This document shows, in pieces, positions 8,779 through 17,932 of a stretch of DNA of 64,000 nucleotides. The position numbers and the translations under genes are program-made. Position 1 is the stretch's first letter, and each line of letters opens with the position of its first letter. Source of the stretch: Citrobacter freundii (GTDB lineage: Bacteria > Pseudomonadota > Gammaproteobacteria > Enterobacterales > Enterobacteriaceae); NCBI RefSeq assembly GCF_029717145.1, contig NZ_CP099222.1, positions 1,054,001 through 1,118,000 of the forward strand. The letters are read 5' to 3'. The notes under the pieces are model-generated. The model made no database searches, had not been told where the DNA came from, and saw only the letters and a program-made list of their open reading frames with translations.

Positions 8779-9669
8779 ATGGATAAGCTTCGCGGCATGG
8801 AAACGTTTATCGCCGTGGTGGAAAGCGGCAGCTTTACCGGGGCGGCAACGCGGCTGGAAATGTCGGCGGTGATGGTAGGGAAATATATCGCACTGCTGGA
8901 AGCGAAGCTCGGTACACGGTTACTGGAGCGCAACACCCGTCGCCAAAGTCTGACCGACGCCGGGCGCGTCTATGTCGAGGAAGCCCGGCGGGTGCTGGAA
9001 CAGGTGTCGATAGCCGAACGCTCGGTGGAACGACTGCGGTTGGCACCGGCGGGGACGCTGCGCATCAGCGCGCCCACGTCTTTTGGCGCCTGTGTCGTTT
9101 CGCCGCTGGCCGCGGCTTTTTTACAACGCTGGCCCGAGGTGCGTATTGAACTGGATCTGACTAACCGGATGGTGGATTTGGTGAACGAGGGGGTCGATCT
9201 GGCGATCCGCATTGGTGATATTCACCAGACGGATGTGGTGGCGAAATATCTGTGCCCGTACCGTATGGCGATCTGCGCGTCAGCGGACTATCTGGCGCGT
9301 TACGGTACGCCCCGGACGCCTGCAGATCTGGTGGACCATCTGTGCTTGTCCCACACGGTGTGGACGGCGCGTAACGAATGGACGTTGCCGGGTATGGAAG
9401 GTGAAGTCAGATGGAAACGCGATGCGATCCTGCGCTGTAACGATGGTCACGGTCTGCGCATGGCGGCGGTGGCGGGCGCGGGGTTGCTGTTGCAGCCGGA
9501 AGTGTTGCTGGCGGACGAGCTTGCCAGCGGCAAACTGGTTCGGGTGCTGGAGGGCTTTACGCCACAGCCGCGACCGATTCATCTGCTGTGGCGTCAGGAT
9601 TTACGCCCCTTGCCGAAACTGACGCAGTTTGTCGAGCATATGCTGGAAGGCACGCAGGGGTTACGCTGA
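8779..9669 (+). CDS. LysR-family transcriptional regulator
   Basis: A 296-residue LysR protein. The N-terminal helix-turn-helix covers residues 1-60 (FIAVVESGSFTGAATRLEMS, then GTRLLERNTRRQSLTDAGR) and a periplasmic-binding-like effector domain runs from about 90 to 290. It resembles the large uncharacterised CrgA/DsdC-like group and the effector is not predictable. The divergent arrangement with the SDR-like gene is the classic LysR regulator/target pair. REP repeats follow its stop codon. Confidence 0.88.
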   Translation: MDKLRGMETFIAVVESGSFTGAATRLEMSAVMVGKYIALLEAKLGTRLLERNTRRQSLTDAGRVYVEEARRVLEQVSIAERSVERLRLAPAGTLRISAPTSFGACVVSPLAAAFLQRWPEVRIELDLTNRMVDLVNEGVDLAIRIGDIHQTDVVAKYLCPYRMAICASADYLARYGTPRTPADLVDHLCLSHTVWTARNEWTLPGMEGEVRWKRDAILRCNDGHGLRMAAVAGAGLLLQPEVLLADELASGKLVRVLEGFTPQPRPIHLLWRQDLRPLPKLTQFVEHMLEGTQGLR

Positions 9670-9679
9670 AAATAAAAAT

Positions 9680-9760
9680 GCCGGATGGCGCTGCGCTAAT
9701 CCGGCCTACGGGAGATAGCTATTGTAGGCCGGATTAGATGCGTCAACGTCCCATCCGGCC
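9680..9760. repeat. Pair of REP elements between convergent genes
   Basis: GCCGGATGGCGCTGCGCTAA through CCGGCCTACG (9680-9710) and an oppositely oriented GTAGGCCGGATTAGATGCGT through CCATCCGGCC (9724-9760) form a BIME between the 3' ends of the LysR gene and tctA. It may act as a two-way transcription end or mRNA stabiliser. Confidence 0.88.
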
Positions 9761-9765
9761 TATTA

Positions 9766-11280
9766 TTAGCCGATATCCACCTGCGGTTTGCGGTTGCGCT
9801 TGCGGATCAGGCGCAGCACCGGTGGGAGCACGATAACCATCACCGCCATCGCCAGCAGGACTTTTGCCACGCCGCTGGCCCACAGAATATCCATACTGCC
9901 GTTGCTGATCGACAGCGCGCGGCGCAGGTTCTGCTCCAGCATTTCGCCCAGTACAAAGCCCAAAATCAACGGCGACATCGGGAAGTGCATTTTACGCAAA
10001 ATGTAGCCGAAGACGCCGAGCCCGACCATCAGCACCAGATCGAACGTCGTACTGTGTACCGCGTACACACCGACAGCGGAGACCGCAGCGATGGCCGGCA
10101 CCAAAAACCACAGCGGGATGGTCAACATGCGGGTAAACAGACCGATCAGCGGGATGTTCATCACCAGCAGCATCACGTTGGCAATCAGCAGTGCCGCAAT
10201 CAATCCCCAGACGATGTCCGGTTGCTCGGTAAACATCGCCGGACCCGGCGTGATGTTGTACAGCGTCAGCGCGCCCATCATCACCGCCGTAGTGCCGGAG
10301 CCAGGCACGCCGAGCGTCAGCATCGGAATAAACGAGCCGCAGGCCGAGGCGTTGTTCGCCGCCTCCGGTGCGGCAACACCGCGAATATCCCCTTTACCGA
10401 AGCTGTCGCTGTTACCGCTGAGCTTTTTCTCGGTCATGTAGGTGATGGCGCTGGCGATGGTCGCTCCGGCGCCGGGCAACACGCCGACAAAAAAGCCTAT
10501 CACCGACGAGCGCAGCGTCGCGCCCACGCATTGCGCGCCTTCTTTGGCGTTGAACATCATGCGGCCGGTTTTACGTACCAGCGCCTGACCGCTGCTGGTA
10601 TGTTCCAGCATTAACAGGATTTCTGAGACAGAGAACAGCCCAATCACCACCACGATAAACTGCACGCCGTCGGAGAGATGAACACTGTCAAAGGTGAAGC
10701 GATATACCCCGGTGTTGGCGTCTACGCCGACGGTCGCAAGGCCAAGACCGATCAGCGCTGCCAGAAAGGATTTCAGCGGGTTTTGCGCCATCATGCTGCC
10801 GAGGCAGGCAATGGCGAAGACCATTAAGGCAAAGTATTCTGCCGGACCGAAGGCCAGCGACCATTGAGCCAGTGCCGGAGCAAACAGAATGATGCCGCCG
10901 ATGGCGATCAGCGAGCCAAAGAAAGAGCTGACCGCCGAGATAGAGAGTGCCACGCCGCCGCGTCCTTGCTGCGCCATCGGGTAGCCGTCGAGGGCGGTCA
11001 TAATAGCGGCGGCATCGCCGGGCACGTTCAGCAAAATCGACGAGATTCGCCCGCCGTATTCGCAGCCGATGTAAACGGTCGCCAGCAGGATCAGTGCGGA
11101 CTCTGCGGGCAGGTGCAACGCAAAAGCCAGCGGCAGCAGGATCGCCACACCGTTAATGGGGCCTAGCCCCGGCAACAGCCCGACAATGGTGCCAACAAAA
11201 CAGCCGATCAGCGCAATGACCAGGTTTTCAGGCGTCATCGCCACCGCAAAACCCTGAGAAAGATATATCCAGGTATCCAT
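9766..11280 (-). CDS. tctA: Tripartite tricarboxylate transporter, large membrane subunit TctA
   Basis: A 504-residue integral membrane protein of the TctA family with about 11-12 helices. The conserved GLLPGLGPINGVAILLPLAF near residue 35 and its internal repeat GVLPGAGATIASAITY near 265 are typical. It forms the channel of a citrate/tricarboxylate uptake system together with TctB and the binding protein TctC. It lies 10 bases after tctB and is last in tctCBA. Confidence 0.92.
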   Translation of the reverse strand: MDTWIYLSQGFAVAMTPENLVIALIGCFVGTIVGLLPGLGPINGVAILLPLAFALHLPAESALILLATVYIGCEYGGRISSILLNVPGDAAAIMTALDGYPMAQQGRGGVALSISAVSSFFGSLIAIGGIILFAPALAQWSLAFGPAEYFALMVFAIACLGSMMAQNPLKSFLAALIGLGLATVGVDANTGVYRFTFDSVHLSDGVQFIVVVIGLFSVSEILLMLEHTSSGQALVRKTGRMMFNAKEGAQCVGATLRSSVIGFFVGVLPGAGATIASAITYMTEKKLSGNSDSFGKGDIRGVAAPEAANNASACGSFIPMLTLGVPGSGTTAVMMGALTLYNITPGPAMFTEQPDIVWGLIAALLIANVMLLVMNIPLIGLFTRMLTIPLWFLVPAIAAVSAVGVYAVHSTTFDLVLMVGLGVFGYILRKMHFPMSPLILGFVLGEMLEQNLRRALSISNGSMDILWASGVAKVLLAMAVMVIVLPPVLRLIRKRNRKPQVDIG

Positions 11281-11290
11281 CGTTTCTCCG

Positions 11291-11725
11291 TTAACTCAGC
11301 CAGGCGCCGAGAGGTAAGGTGACGTCAAGCAGCCGATCGAAGGCATACCACAGCAGAATGCCAAGAACCGACCCGGAAATACCCGCCGCCGGGATGGTGG
11401 CTCCGAACAGCAGGCCAATCACCACGGTGAGAATGGCGGTGGCAATGGGAAAGCCCAGCCACTCGAATCCCCAGGCGTACATAAACAGAATAATCACCAT
11501 CGTCAGCAGCTTTTGCAGTACGTGGCGACGAGGCCAGCTGATGGTGTCCGGGTGGCGCAGGAGTAACGCCACGGCGCACAGCAACATCAGGCCAATAATG
11601 CCCAGCGGAAAGGGACGCGGGCCGACCGGCTCATAGCTGTATTCGCTGGTTATTTGCCAGGCCACGAACAGCCCGGCTATACAGAGCAACAGCCAGATAC
11701 CCGCAAAAATACGATCGCTCATCAT
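11291..11725 (-). CDS. tctB: Tripartite tricarboxylate transporter, small membrane subunit TctB
   Basis: A 144-residue hydrophobic protein with four predicted helices (about residues 7-27, 38-56, 72-110 as a pair, and 115-140), the usual size and plan of TctB. It starts MMSDRIFAGIWLLLCIAGLF. It sits 14 bases after tctC and 10 bases before tctA, a standard tctCBA order. Only position and topology support the call, as these subunits are poorly conserved. Confidence 0.88.
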   Translation of the reverse strand: MMSDRIFAGIWLLLCIAGLFVAWQITSEYSYEPVGPRPFPLGIIGLMLLCAVALLLRHPDTISWPRRHVLQKLLTMVIILFMYAWGFEWLGFPIATAILTVVIGLLFGATIPAAGISGSVLGILLWYAFDRLLDVTLPLGAWLS

Positions 11726-11739
11726 TGTTGCCCCTGCGC

Positions 11740-12717
11740 TTATTTAGCCAGACCGAAGGCTTTTGCCTGCTCACGATAATCGGTGACCTGCTTCTTCACG
11801 TAGGCGTCGAGTTGTTGCCCACTCATGTTGAATTCAAACAGACCGCGAAGATCGCGTTGCTTTTTAAATTCATCGGTTTGTTGGAGTTTGGCAAAGGCGT
11901 CCACCCACCATTGATACTCGGCGTCGCTGACTTTGGGTCCGACGTAGAAGCCGCGGATAATCGGCCACACGAGGTCATATCCCTGCTCTTTGGCGGTGGG
12001 CACATTGGCTAACTGACCCGGTAAACGCTGGTCGGAGAACACCGCCAGGACGCGGATTTTGTCGCCGTTGAGGTAGGGCACCATCTCGCTGAGATCGCCG
12101 GAGACCACCTGCACGTGATTGCCCATCAGCGCCGTGACCGGTTCACCGCCGCCCTCAAACGCCACGTAACGCATCTTATGCGGATCGACGTTGGCTTTTT
12201 GCGCCAGCAGCGCCGACTTCATCCAGTCCTGACTGCCAATAGAGGCACCGGCGCCAATCACTACGCTGTTGGGATCTTTCTCCATGGCCGTCAGCAGGTC
12301 TTTCAGCGTTTTCCATGGGGCATCGTTGCGCACGGCAATCATGCCGTAGTCGGTGCCGACGCTTGCCAGCCAGCGCACATCGTCGACGCCATAACGGCCA
12401 AATTTACCCTGCGACAGGTTCAGCAGCGACCCGCCGGAGAAGGCCACCACGGTGCCTGCTTCGGCAGGGCGTTGGGCGACGATGGCGTTATAAGCGACCG
12501 CCCCGACGCCGCCAGGCATATAGGTCACGCGCATCGGTTTTTCGATGGCGCCGGTTTCCATCATGCTCACCTGAATCAGCTTACAGGTGAGGTCAAAACC
12601 GCCGCCGGGTTTTGCCGGGGCGATACATTCGGTGCGTGAAGGCGCTTGTTCCGCCAGAACAGAGGTACTCATCAGTAACATGCTTGCAGTAAGGGTACGA
12701 AGTAATTGTTTTTTCAT
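11740..12717 (-). CDS. tctC: Periplasmic tricarboxylate-binding protein TctC
   Basis: A 325-residue extracytoplasmic solute receptor with a clear signal peptide (MKKQLLRTLTASMLLMSTSVLA, cut before EQAPSR). The mature protein shows ECIAPAKPGGGFDLTCKL, the ligand-loop pattern of the TctC/Bug family, and VTYMPGGVGAVAYN. It delivers citrate or related acids to TctAB. It is divergent from tctD over 152 bases, so its promoter is the natural target of TctD. Confidence 0.92.
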   Translation of the reverse strand: MKKQLLRTLTASMLLMSTSVLAEQAPSRTECIAPAKPGGGFDLTCKLIQVSMMETGAIEKPMRVTYMPGGVGAVAYNAIVAQRPAEAGTVVAFSGGSLLNLSQGKFGRYGVDDVRWLASVGTDYGMIAVRNDAPWKTLKDLLTAMEKDPNSVVIGAGASIGSQDWMKSALLAQKANVDPHKMRYVAFEGGGEPVTALMGNHVQVVSGDLSEMVPYLNGDKIRVLAVFSDQRLPGQLANVPTAKEQGYDLVWPIIRGFYVGPKVSDAEYQWWVDAFAKLQQTDEFKKQRDLRGLFEFNMSGQQLDAYVKKQVTDYREQAKAFGLAK

Positions 12718-12869
12718 TATTTATCCTCACGCCGGATGACCGGATTTCGGGTACGGAAGATTATTTTTGTGATTATGTGAGCCGATGTGTAGCAGTTCGG
12801 TTGCGTGATTGTTAAAACATTAACCTTTCAATTCCCTTTCAATGCGGCAGAAACTTTACAGGATGTGAT
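12718..12869. promoter_or_regulatory. tctC/tctD divergent promoter region
   Basis: This 152-base gap between start codons must hold both promoters. TTTTTGTGATTATGTGAGCC (12763-12782) contains a CRP-like TGTGA element, compatible with catabolite control of citrate use. I could not define a TctD operator by eye. Confidence 0.4.
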
Positions 12870-13544
12870 ATGCGTCTCTTATTAGCGGAAGATAACCGTG
12901 AGCTCGCTCACTGGCTGGAGAAAGCGCTGGTGCAAAACGGTTTTGCCGTTGACTGCGTGTTTGATGGTCTGGCGGCCGATCACCTGTTACACAGTGAAAC
13001 CTATGCGCTGGCGGTGCTGGACATCAATATGCCTGGGCTGGACGGTCTTGAGGTGGTTCAGCGGCTGCGTAAGCGCGGGCAAACACTTCCCGTTTTGCTG
13101 CTGACAGCACGTAGTGCGGTGGCGGATCGGGTAAAAGGGCTTAACGCCGGTGCGGATGATTACCTGGCAAAACCGTTTGAGCTTGAAGAGCTGGATGCCA
13201 GGCTGCGGGCGCTGCTGCGGCGTAGCGCGGGGCAAGTGCAGGGTATACAGCAACTCGGTGAGCTGGCGTTTCATGATGAGGGTTATTTTCTGCTGCAGGG
13301 ACAACCGCTGGCGCTGACGCCGCGCGAACAGGCGCTGCTGACGGTGCTGATGTATCGACGGTTGCGTCCGGTCTCGCGCCAGCAGTTGTTTGAACAGGTC
13401 TTCAGCCTGAGCGATGAGGTCAGCCCCGAAAGTATTGAACTTTACATCCACCGTTTGCGTAAAAAACTGAACGGCAGCGACGTGCGTATCGCGACCCTGC
13501 GAGGCCTGGGCTATGTGCTGGAGCGCAGTGATGAAGTGGGTTAA
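12870..13544 (+). CDS. tctD: Response regulator TctD
   Basis: A 224-residue OmpR/PhoB-type regulator. The receiver domain (residues 1-115) has acidic E7/D8, the phosphoacceptor D51 in AVLDINMPGLDG, and K101 in DYLAKPFELEEL. The winged helix (about 130-220) contains LTPREQALLTVLM and ESIELYIHRLRKKL. By position and similarity to Salmonella it activates tctCBA. The reading frame overlaps tctE by 14 bases, so the two are translationally coupled. Confidence 0.93.
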   Translation: MRLLLAEDNRELAHWLEKALVQNGFAVDCVFDGLAADHLLHSETYALAVLDINMPGLDGLEVVQRLRKRGQTLPVLLLTARSAVADRVKGLNAGADDYLAKPFELEELDARLRALLRRSAGQVQGIQQLGELAFHDEGYFLLQGQPLALTPREQALLTVLMYRRLRPVSRQQLFEQVFSLSDEVSPESIELYIHRLRKKLNGSDVRIATLRGLGYVLERSDEVG

Positions 13545-14943
13545 GCCGCAGTCGCTGTATTTGCAACTGCTGATGTTCCTTGGCTTACCGCTGCTACTGC
13601 TGTGGGGGCTGTCGGCGTTTAACAGCTATGTCAGTGCCCTGCAGGCGGCGACTCAGGCGTATGACCGGACGCTGCTCTCATCGGCGAGAACGGTATCCGA
13701 GCGGCTGGTGGTGCGCAATAAACGCCTGGAAGTCAACGTACCGTGGGTGGTACTGGACAGCTTTGAGCTGAACATGAACGATCGGCTGTACTACAAGGTG
13801 GTGGATCCGACGGGGAAGGTCATTTCCGGCTATGACGATTTGCCAGCGATGCCGCCTTCCACCTCGCGCACCCGGCTATACCCGGCGCTGGCGTGGTTTT
13901 ATCATACTGAATATCGCGGGGAGGCTATTCGTGTGGCACGCCTGCTCCAGCCGGTGAATGAAGGCGGGATTGTCGGTATGGCGGAGATTTATGTCGCCGA
14001 AACGCTGCAATCACGACGCTATCTGGCGCGACAGCTGCTGTTCTCATCCTGGGTATCCCAGGGGCTGCTGGTACTGCTGACGCTGGTGCTGGTCGGCTGG
14101 CTGCTGCGACGGGTATTACGCCCGATGCGCCAGTTGTCATCACTGATGGTACGCCGCGAGCCGGGGCTGCTGACGCCACTGCCGGAGCTGCTGCCGTGGT
14201 CGGAAACTCGTTTGCTGATCGTGGCCTTCAATCGCTACATTGACCGGCTACGCGCACTGATATCGCGCCAGGAGCGGTTCAGCGCAGATGCTTCTCATCA
14301 GTTAAAAACCCCGCTGGCGGTGCTAAAAACGCAGGCTGCGGTAGCCCTTGCTAGCCCGCAGCCGCAGCAGTGGTATGAGAGTTTACAGGCCATGAGCACT
14401 ACGCTCGACAGCACCATTCAATTGACCGAGAGGCTGTTACAGCTTTCTGCCGTGAAGCGCAAAGAGCAGGGAGAAAGACACTTCTCACCGGTTAATCTGT
14501 TTGAGGTGGTGCAAACCAGCTGTTTTACCCGCCTGGCGCAGGCGCGCAGCAAAGCCATCGATCTCGGCTATGAAGGGGAACAAGAGGCGGTGTGGATTGA
14601 AGGGGATGATGTTTTGCTCGGCGAACTGTGCGGAAATCTGCTGGATAATGCGCTGAAATACACGCCTGCACAGGGGATGGTCACCGCCCGCCTGCTGCGC
14701 GAGGGAGAAAGCGTGGTGCTGGTGGTTGAAGACAGTGGCCCCGGTATTGATGACGATCGGGTGCATCAGGCGCTGTTACCGTTTCATCGTCTGGATAATG
14801 TGGACAATGTTCCTGGGGCGGGGATTGGGCTGGCGCTGGTCAATGATATTGCTCGCCTGCACCGCACGCACCCACAACTGTCGCGCAGTGAAACTCTGGG
14901 AGGGTTAAGCGTGCGGGTGCGGTTTTTATGCGTCGCGGGTTAA
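13531..14943 (+). CDS. tctE: Sensor histidine kinase TctE
   Basis: A 470-residue sensor with TM1 (about residues 12-32), a periplasmic region of about 140 residues that belongs to the 2CSK_N type, TM2 near 175-195, then a HisKA domain with SADASHQLKTPLAVL and an ATPase domain with GNLLDNALKYT and DSGPGID. The ATG at 13531 lies inside the end of tctD; an earlier in-frame start would overlap more without family support. It should sense external tricarboxylates and phosphorylate TctD. Confidence 0.92.
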   Translation: MKWVKPQSLYLQLLMFLGLPLLLLWGLSAFNSYVSALQAATQAYDRTLLSSARTVSERLVVRNKRLEVNVPWVVLDSFELNMNDRLYYKVVDPTGKVISGYDDLPAMPPSTSRTRLYPALAWFYHTEYRGEAIRVARLLQPVNEGGIVGMAEIYVAETLQSRRYLARQLLFSSWVSQGLLVLLTLVLVGWLLRRVLRPMRQLSSLMVRREPGLLTPLPELLPWSETRLLIVAFNRYIDRLRALISRQERFSADASHQLKTPLAVLKTQAAVALASPQPQQWYESLQAMSTTLDSTIQLTERLLQLSAVKRKEQGERHFSPVNLFEVVQTSCFTRLAQARSKAIDLGYEGEQEAVWIEGDDVLLGELCGNLLDNALKYTPAQGMVTARLLREGESVVLVVEDSGPGIDDDRVHQALLPFHRLDNVDNVPGAGIGLALVNDIARLHRTHPQLSRSETLGGLSVRVRFLCVAG

Positions 14944-15157
14944 AGCAGCTAAAAATAATCAGGCATAACCTATTTTGCTAGTCGACGAATGGTTATCTGT
15001 CAATAATATATCCGTTGTAGATAATCATATATTTCTAATAATAAAAATCAAATGGTCATGAAAATAATATTCAATTAAATCAAGTGGGTATGAATTTTTC
15101 ATGAGACTGTGGTCACAATTTGTAATACTAGTAATTACATTTGCTGACACTCCGACA

Positions 15158-15184
15158 TTGCGATTTTTGAGCTTGTGATATAAT
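15158..15184 (+). promoter_or_regulatory. Candidate sigma-70 promoter of the exopolysaccharide operon
   Basis: The 296-base AT-rich gap before the polysaccharide operon contains a perfect TATAAT at 15179-15184. A TTGCGA lies 15 bases upstream (15158-15163), a slightly short spacer. Start of translation is at 15240. I searched for the RfaH ops element (GGCGGTAG) and an RcsAB box by eye and saw neither. Confidence 0.45.
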
Positions 15185-15239
15185 TAGCCATATCAAGCGA
15201 TAAAAAAATAATTAAAATCAATCGATAATAGGCTGAGAT

Positions 15240-16655
15240 ATGCTTAAAAATTCGCTAAAGATTAGCAGTCAAGGATATCCAGTTTATATAAAACTGGTCG
15301 ATTTCCTTGTCATCAATTTTACTCTAATTTTTAGCGCCAAACTGCTAGGCATGCTGCCGTTTTCGACGATTGTAATCCTCAGTGTGATCTTCTCACTTCT
15401 GTTTTTGTTGTTTGCTGAATACACCAAAATGTACCAGCAGAAGATCAAAACCATTAGCTTGCGCAACCAAAAGAGACTGCTGGCGTGTACGCTACTGGCC
15501 ATTTTCTGTAATGAGTGGGTTCGTACGACCATTGCAGATCCTCAGTCGCTGGGGGATCTGAATGCACTGGATCCGCCTTTTTGTTCAGCTATTGTCATTT
15601 GGTATTTTATTCCACTACCTGTCCTTTATTTTATTCGTTTTTTTCTTTTTAAATACTCAGCCAAGAAACATATTCGCGTTGCCGTTATTGGTCTGACCGA
15701 GAATGGTCTGGCGGCGGAAAATGCGTTGACTACGGAATACGCCAACATCAAGTTAGACCTGGCGTTTTATGATGAGCGCAGTCCAGATCGTTGTGGCGAT
15801 GTGGTTGATAAAATAAAAAGCCCCTTTCGCGGCTCGGTCATTAATTTAGTTGAAGAAGCCAAAAATGGGAATATAGATGAGATCTATATTGCGCTACCGA
15901 TGGTGGCGTTACAGCGCATTCGTCATTTTTTGGCAATGATGTCTGATACTACGGTCGATACCTATATTGTGCCTGACTTTTATACCTACAGTAACAATAT
16001 GTCCAAGCTGCGCTCGATCCACAATCTGCAAACCATCGGCATTTTTAGCTCGCCGTTTGAAGGTGCAGGATCGTTTATTAAGCGGACTGAAGATCTGGTA
16101 CTCGGGAGTCTCATTATGGTGATGATCTCCTCACTGATGCTAGTCATCGCCATTGGGATCAAACTCACCTCGCGCGGCCCGGTATTTTTCAAACAAGACC
16201 GCTATGGTCTGAGTGGGCAAAAAATTAAGGTCTGGAAGTTTCGCTCAATGCGGGTGATGGAGAATTCTGACACCGTTATTCAGGCTACGAAGAACGATCC
16301 ACGCGTGACGAAATTCGGCAGTTTTTTACGTCGCACCTCGCTCGATGAACTGCCGCAATTTATTAATGTGTTGCAGGGAAGTATGTCGATTGTCGGTCCC
16401 AGACCGCATGCAGTTACGCATAACGAGCAGTACCGTAAGCAGGTCGAAAATTACATGATCCGCCATAAAGTGAAGCCAGGGATCACCGGTCTCGCGCAGA
16501 TTAATGGGTTTCGTGGGGAAATCGATGCGCTCTATAAGATGGAAAAACGTGTCCAGTATGACATTGAATATATTCAAAACTGGTCATTATGGTTGGATAT
16601 AAAAATTATTATTAAAACTATTTTCAAAGGATTTGTCGGTAAGAATGCATACTAA
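15240..16655 (+). CDS. Undecaprenyl-phosphate sugar-1-phosphate transferase (WcaJ/VpsL type)
   Basis: A 471-residue polyprenyl-phosphate hexose-1-phosphate transferase that starts repeat-unit assembly on the lipid carrier. Several N-terminal helices (to about residue 135) precede a Rossmann-like CoA-binding domain (about 140-255) and a C-terminal sugar-transferase domain from about 276. The latter shows VWKFRSM, LRRTSLDELPQFINVLQG and SIVGPRPH, the catalytic signatures of the family. As first gene of the cluster it defines the first sugar, most often glucose or galactose. Its end overlaps the next gene by 11 bases. Confidence 0.9.
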   Translation: MLKNSLKISSQGYPVYIKLVDFLVINFTLIFSAKLLGMLPFSTIVILSVIFSLLFLLFAEYTKMYQQKIKTISLRNQKRLLACTLLAIFCNEWVRTTIADPQSLGDLNALDPPFCSAIVIWYFIPLPVLYFIRFFLFKYSAKKHIRVAVIGLTENGLAAENALTTEYANIKLDLAFYDERSPDRCGDVVDKIKSPFRGSVINLVEEAKNGNIDEIYIALPMVALQRIRHFLAMMSDTTVDTYIVPDFYTYSNNMSKLRSIHNLQTIGIFSSPFEGAGSFIKRTEDLVLGSLIMVMISSLMLVIAIGIKLTSRGPVFFKQDRYGLSGQKIKVWKFRSMRVMENSDTVIQATKNDPRVTKFGSFLRRTSLDELPQFINVLQGSMSIVGPRPHAVTHNEQYRKQVENYMIRHKVKPGITGLAQINGFRGEIDALYKMEKRVQYDIEYIQNWSLWLDIKIIIKTIFKGFVGKNAY

Positions 16656-17931
16656 AATACTCGTTATTACCGGGATCGTGATATCGCAGTCCGCATGGGC
16701 TGATCTGACACCGAAATCACACATTGGCTTTGCGGGGATCGACTTCCAGGGCAAGGTTGCTGTGGATTATGGTTATGATGATAACGTGACATATCAGCCA
16801 CATAACCGCGATGCGAAAGGTTCCGCCTTTCAGAGTGCTGCGCCCGTGCTGAGTATGATCGGTGAGCGCGGTCAGGATACGTATTTGCTGATGTATTCGG
16901 GGGATTATCGCCACTACTCCAGCGATTCTGCGGATAACTACAACGATCATTTTTTCCGTTTTAACGGTGCCTGGCGTTACGGACAAATGCACGGCCTAAC
17001 CCTGAATCTGGAAGATTCGCTTGGGCATGAAGATCGTGGTCGCGATATTACTGAGGGTTTTTTGCCGAGTCAGTTTCGCCAGTATGGGATTAAATCTCCA
17101 CTGACGACCAATTTTATCAACAGCGAACTGCGCTACAGTTACGGCGCGCCGGATGGGCGCGGTAAAGCGGAACTGGCGTTGTTATACAAAAAGTTGACGT
17201 TCGGTAATACGTCGGATGTTCAGGATACCAGTAAAGAATTTTATACCTACATTCAGCAGCAGGAATGGCATGAGAATAGCCTGGTTGCGGAGATATTTGA
17301 CCAGTACACGTCGAGAACACGTTTTCGCTATAGCTTTATTACTAACCAGCGTCATTACGATAACAACTCAGAAAAAGACAGTAATGAATACTATTTGCTT
17401 TACGGCCTGAAATCGCAGTTGACGGGTAAAACGAATGTCGACATGAATATTTCATGGTTGTACAAAACATTTGAAAACGATCCAAACTCGCATGATTTTA
17501 ATGGTCTAAACTGGGATGTAAAAGGAGAGTGGAAACCGTTACAGCAGTCAGTTTTCACCGCGCGGACGTCACAAAGTATTAAAGACCCATCGGAAGTTGG
17601 GGGCTATATTTTAGTTACTGAATATGGGATTTCTTACCAGCATTTTTGGTTGGGTAATCGCTTTTCTACCCTTCTCGACTATGCATACACAATGGAAGAT
17701 TATAAAAAACAGAACAAAGATCGCCATGATAAAAATGGTGTATTTAGCGTAACTATGAGCTATGACTACACGCCGTCGGTGAATTTTGCGATTAAATATC
17801 AGGTAGATACATTGAATTCTAATAAGGATACTGACTCGTTTTATATCGGTCCCAACGACAAATATAAAGTCATCAGAACGCTAGGTTATGATAATTCTAT
17901 GATTATGCTTACAGCTAAGGTTCAGATCTAA
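16645..17931 (+). CDS. Outer-membrane beta-barrel protein of the polysaccharide locus (VpsM-like)
   Basis: A 428-residue exported protein with signal peptide MHTKILVITGIVISQSAWA cut before DLTPKS. The mature part is rich in alternating aromatic/polar strands (DYGYDDNVTY, LNLEDSLGHE, FRYSFITNQRHY, SVTMSYDYTPSVNFAIKYQV), typical of a transmembrane beta-barrel of the putative porin/BBP2 type. The ATG at 16645 has GGTAAGA before it and gives the signal peptide. In vpsLMNO-type loci this position holds VpsM. Function is inferred: a secretion-linked porin or an exopolysaccharide surface anchor. Confidence 0.75.
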   Translation: MHTKILVITGIVISQSAWADLTPKSHIGFAGIDFQGKVAVDYGYDDNVTYQPHNRDAKGSAFQSAAPVLSMIGERGQDTYLLMYSGDYRHYSSDSADNYNDHFFRFNGAWRYGQMHGLTLNLEDSLGHEDRGRDITEGFLPSQFRQYGIKSPLTTNFINSELRYSYGAPDGRGKAELALLYKKLTFGNTSDVQDTSKEFYTYIQQQEWHENSLVAEIFDQYTSRTRFRYSFITNQRHYDNNSEKDSNEYYLLYGLKSQLTGKTNVDMNISWLYKTFENDPNSHDFNGLNWDVKGEWKPLQQSVFTARTSQSIKDPSEVGGYILVTEYGISYQHFWLGNRFSTLLDYAYTMEDYKKQNKDRHDKNGVFSVTMSYDYTPSVNFAIKYQVDTLNSNKDTDSFYIGPNDKYKVIRTLGYDNSMIMLTAKVQI

Positions 17932-17932
17932 A

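Noticed and set aside
14944-15239. JUMPstart/ops element before the polysaccharide operon
   Set aside because: No GGCGGTAG-like sequence was found in the gap on either strand.
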